Shown here: one piece after another, positions 61,828 to 64,000 of the stretch
How positions within the stretch are numbered: the first letter of the stretch is position 1
Layout: the number at the start of each line of letters is the position of its first letter
Assembly: GCF_023716485.1 (NCBI RefSeq)
Contig: NZ_CP092418.1
Coordinates: 2,711,001-2,775,000 of the forward strand
From: Microbulbifer variabilis
GTDB taxonomy: Bacteria; Pseudomonadota; Gammaproteobacteria; Pseudomonadales; Cellvibrionaceae
DNA: 64,000 nucleotides
Direction of reading: 5' to 3'
Made by a program: the position numbers and the translations under genes
The notes under the pieces: generated by a model
Told to the model about the DNA's origin: nothing
Database searches by the model: none
What the model saw: only the letters and a program-made list of their open reading frames with translations

Positions 61828-63831
61828 ATGTCAGTTAGCACAAGTCGACTCTTCCAGTTTATTGCCCCTTTAATGGTCTGGATCTGCCTCAGCGCCCAGG
61901 CAGAGCCACAAGCATCATCGAAGGAGTTGTCTCAGCAAAACAAGCCAACCACAGGTATATCCAACCAGCGCCAGCTATTACAACAAGCCAGGATAGCGAT
62001 TAAATACGGCAATAAAAAACAGTTAAAGCAATTGAAAGCCAAGTTAGCGAATTACCCTCTAGTGCCCTATCTCGACTACTGGGCAATCGGAAAAAAATTA
62101 CGCCAATTACCTCTAAAAGATATTGATCGCTTTCTCGCTGAGAACCAGGGAACAGCGGTGGGTGACTGGATGCGTATTAGGTTACTCAGAGAGCTGGGGC
62201 AACAGAGACAATTTCAGACCTACCTAAAATACTTTCAACCTGAGAAACACAAGCGCGCGGCACTGCGTTGCTATTATGCCGACGCACTATTTCGCCATGG
62301 CAGCAAAGACAATGCCGATCAAGTAACCACCGAGCTCTGGCTGGTTGGGCACTCACAAGTAGAGGAGTGTGACCCAGTTTTTGCCCGCTGGAAGCGCAAT
62401 GGCGGCCTAACCCAGGAAAAGATTTGGTCCCGCCATTTACTCGCCCTAGAAGAGGATAACCTAGAACTCGCTTCCTATATCGCCAGGAAAATGGACAAAC
62501 CCTTCCAACAAAGAGCAGCCCTGCTACGGGAGGTACACAAATCACCCAAGCTTCTTCTCAATTACCCTCGCTTCTTACAGTCACCGGAGCATCACAGGGA
62601 AATTATTCTGCATGGATTGCATCGATTAGCTAGGGAAGATGCAGCCGTCGCTGAACAGGCATGGCAGCGCTATAGTGCCAGCCTCCTGTTTAACGATAAG
62701 GAGCAAGCCAATATGCTCCGCCATCTGGCTCGGCAATTTGCGCGTCAAGACGATACCCAGGGACTGCTACAACTGACCAAGAATCACACAATGGATGATG
62801 GATATTCCATTGAATGGCTGGCGCGACAATCCCTTCGAGAGCTCGACTGGGAGCAGGTTGCCTTTTGGATTGATCGCCTGCCACTCGAACGGCAACAGCG
62901 AGATCGCTGGCTCTACTGGAAAGCCCGCTCACTGGAAGAACTTTATGGCAAGGCACAGTCTGGCGCAGCCTCCCTTCTCTATCGAAAAGCTGCACGGGAA
63001 CGCAGTTACTACGGCTTCCTTGCTGCCGATACCCTCGGACAAAATTACAGCTTTGTAGATCGTCCCGCACCAATCACGCCAATTCAAGTGCAGCAGATGG
63101 CCCAGCACACCGGCTTACAAAGGGCACGTGAATTGCAGGCTATTGGTGAACTATTCCATGCTCGGCGTGAGTGGAGCTACGCTACTCGGGAAATGGATCA
63201 CGAGGAGCTATTAGCCGCGGGCAAAGTGGCAAGCGCATGGGGTTGGTATCACAAATCCATTCAGTCTGTTCTTGCGGCAGACTACCTGGATGATCTGGAA
63301 CTCCGCTTCCCCCTGGCCTTTGCCGATATTGTAGAAAGTGTAAGTGAGCAGGTTGGACGGCAGAGCACGCCTCTAGAGCCCTATATGATTTACGCAGTTG
63401 CCCGCCAGGAAAGCCACTTCAGCCACGACGCCAAATCACGGTCTGGCGCATTGGGCCTAATGCAATTGCTACCCTCTACCGCACGCGCAACGGCAAAGCG
63501 CGCCGGTGTACGCTATCGGCGCAGCTGGGATCTACTAAGCCCCAAAACTAATATTGCCCTTGGCAGCTTTTACCTGAGCACCCTGTTAAATCGATTCGAT
63601 AACAATCGCTTCCTCGCCGCTGCCGCTTACAATGCGGGACCAACTCGGGTTGCCAAGTGGTTAAAGGAGACTCGTCAGCGTCTGCCACACGATGTCTGGA
63701 TCGAGACGATTCCCTATAGTGAAACAAGGAATTATGTACAGAATGTACTCGCTTATACGGTAATTTATGCCTATCGAAGCGGCACCAAGCTACAACTTCT
63801 CAAGGCGCATGAGGCAGGGAATAAACTTTAA
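61828..63831 (+). CDS. slt: Soluble lytic murein transglycosylase (Slt70-like), 667 aa
   Basis: A periplasmic enzyme that cleaves peptidoglycan with 1,6-anhydro ends. The signal peptide ends near AQAEP (about 25). A long superhelical alpha domain with many Leu, Arg and Trp (about 40-480) is followed by the catalytic GH23 domain, with the acid Glu in ARQESHFSHDAKSRSGALG (about 528) and the LMQLLPSTARATAKR and AAAYNAGPTRVAKW segments. Its products feed the recycling path that ends at NagZ, encoded upstream in this window. Confidence 0.95.
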   Translation: MSVSTSRLFQFIAPLMVWICLSAQAEPQASSKELSQQNKPTTGISNQRQLLQQARIAIKYGNKKQLKQLKAKLANYPLVPYLDYWAIGKKLRQLPLKDIDRFLAENQGTAVGDWMRIRLLRELGQQRQFQTYLKYFQPEKHKRAALRCYYADALFRHGSKDNADQVTTELWLVGHSQVEECDPVFARWKRNGGLTQEKIWSRHLLALEEDNLELASYIARKMDKPFQQRAALLREVHKSPKLLLNYPRFLQSPEHHREIILHGLHRLAREDAAVAEQAWQRYSASLLFNDKEQANMLRHLARQFARQDDTQGLLQLTKNHTMDDGYSIEWLARQSLRELDWEQVAFWIDRLPLERQQRDRWLYWKARSLEELYGKAQSGAASLLYRKAARERSYYGFLAADTLGQNYSFVDRPAPITPIQVQQMAQHTGLQRARELQAIGELFHARREWSYATREMDHEELLAAGKVASAWGWYHKSIQSVLAADYLDDLELRFPLAFADIVESVSEQVGRQSTPLEPYMIYAVARQESHFSHDAKSRSGALGLMQLLPSTARATAKRAGVRYRRSWDLLSPKTNIALGSFYLSTLLNRFDNNRFLAAAAYNAGPTRVAKWLKETRQRLPHDVWIETIPYSETRNYVQNVLAYTVIYAYRSGTKLQLLKAHEAGNKL

Positions 63832-63960
63832 GGTGTCTCAGAATAACCTTACAAACCTCTGCCCTAACTTTGATACCGTTTGATAGGAATAGAGCCCCCC
63901 TTGGGAACCCGAGTCACTGGGGCTTAAGGTGGGAGTTATCTCCCAATAAATGACGGGCGC

Positions 63961-63999
63961 CTAACCAATTCGTTTGGCCAACCAAGCTTGCAGCTGCGA
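63961..63999 (-). CDS. C-terminal fragment of an unidentified gene (runs off the window)
   Basis: The last 12 codons read SQLQAWLAKRIG followed by TAG, an amphipathic helix-like end. There is no way to identify it; the open frame could be chance. Between slt and this point (63832-63960) I see only an imperfect GC-rich repeat around 63886-63925. Confidence 0.3.
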   Translation of the reverse strand, partial: SQLQAWLAKRIG

Positions 64000-64000
64000 T

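Overview
The window reads as the chromosome of a marine-type gammaproteobacterium, most likely from Cellvibrionales near Microbulbifer or Saccharophagus. This is inferred from gene content and order, not from a database search. The main pointers are a complete Na+-translocating NADH:quinone reductase operon (nqrABCDEF-apbE-nqrM), tusDCBE, a nagZ-psrA / lexA / topA / uup / slt neighbourhood of the Pseudomonas type, a long-form GAPDH divergent from mfd, and mfd followed by csiV. No rRNA, tRNA or CRISPR array was seen.

Left part (1-22.3 kb): a truncated SDR sugar epimerase; two small unknown genes; a three-gene RND efflux operon on the minus strand; a tightly coupled plus-strand cluster (TVP38-like membrane protein, six-hairpin glycosidase, GT4 glycosyltransferase, and a fusion of an alkaline-phosphatase-superfamily phosphodiesterase with an EEP phosphatase domain); a YccA-type membrane protein; the tusDCBE tRNA 2-thiolation operon; yjbQ and trmA; a WYL regulator broken by an amber codon; and a vanadium-haloperoxidase-like secreted protein.

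Middle (about 23.0-32.5 kb): a chromosomal integron. The integrase gene intI reads right, with a LexA box over its promoter. The cassette array reads left, in the usual divergent layout. I count 18 attC-like sites and 18 cassettes. Fourteen carry recognisable small ORFs, about half of them membrane proteins plus one secreted TIMP-like protein. Four cassettes lack a conventional ORF: a 371-bp cassette present twice at separate positions, and a 389-bp cassette duplicated in tandem right at the attI end. Each 389-bp copy carries a LexA-box-like operator and a promoter-like sequence facing intI. The attI/intI leader also holds three GGTCA-type dyads that I cannot assign to a known regulator. This integron, with its SOS-linked, apparently non-coding proximal cassettes, is the most interesting part of the window.

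Right part (32.5-64 kb): mostly housekeeping. A frameshifted GNAT gene is followed by a thioesterase and the soluble transhydrogenase sthA, then the nqr operon, gap with a HexR-like site, mfd, csiV, a cold-shock gene, an MscS channel, nagZ, psrA with its own operator, a LOG-family gene, lexA with two LexA boxes, topA, uspA, uup and slt. The window ends in the last codons of an unidentified minus-strand gene. SOS control links lexA, intI and the two proximal cassettes.
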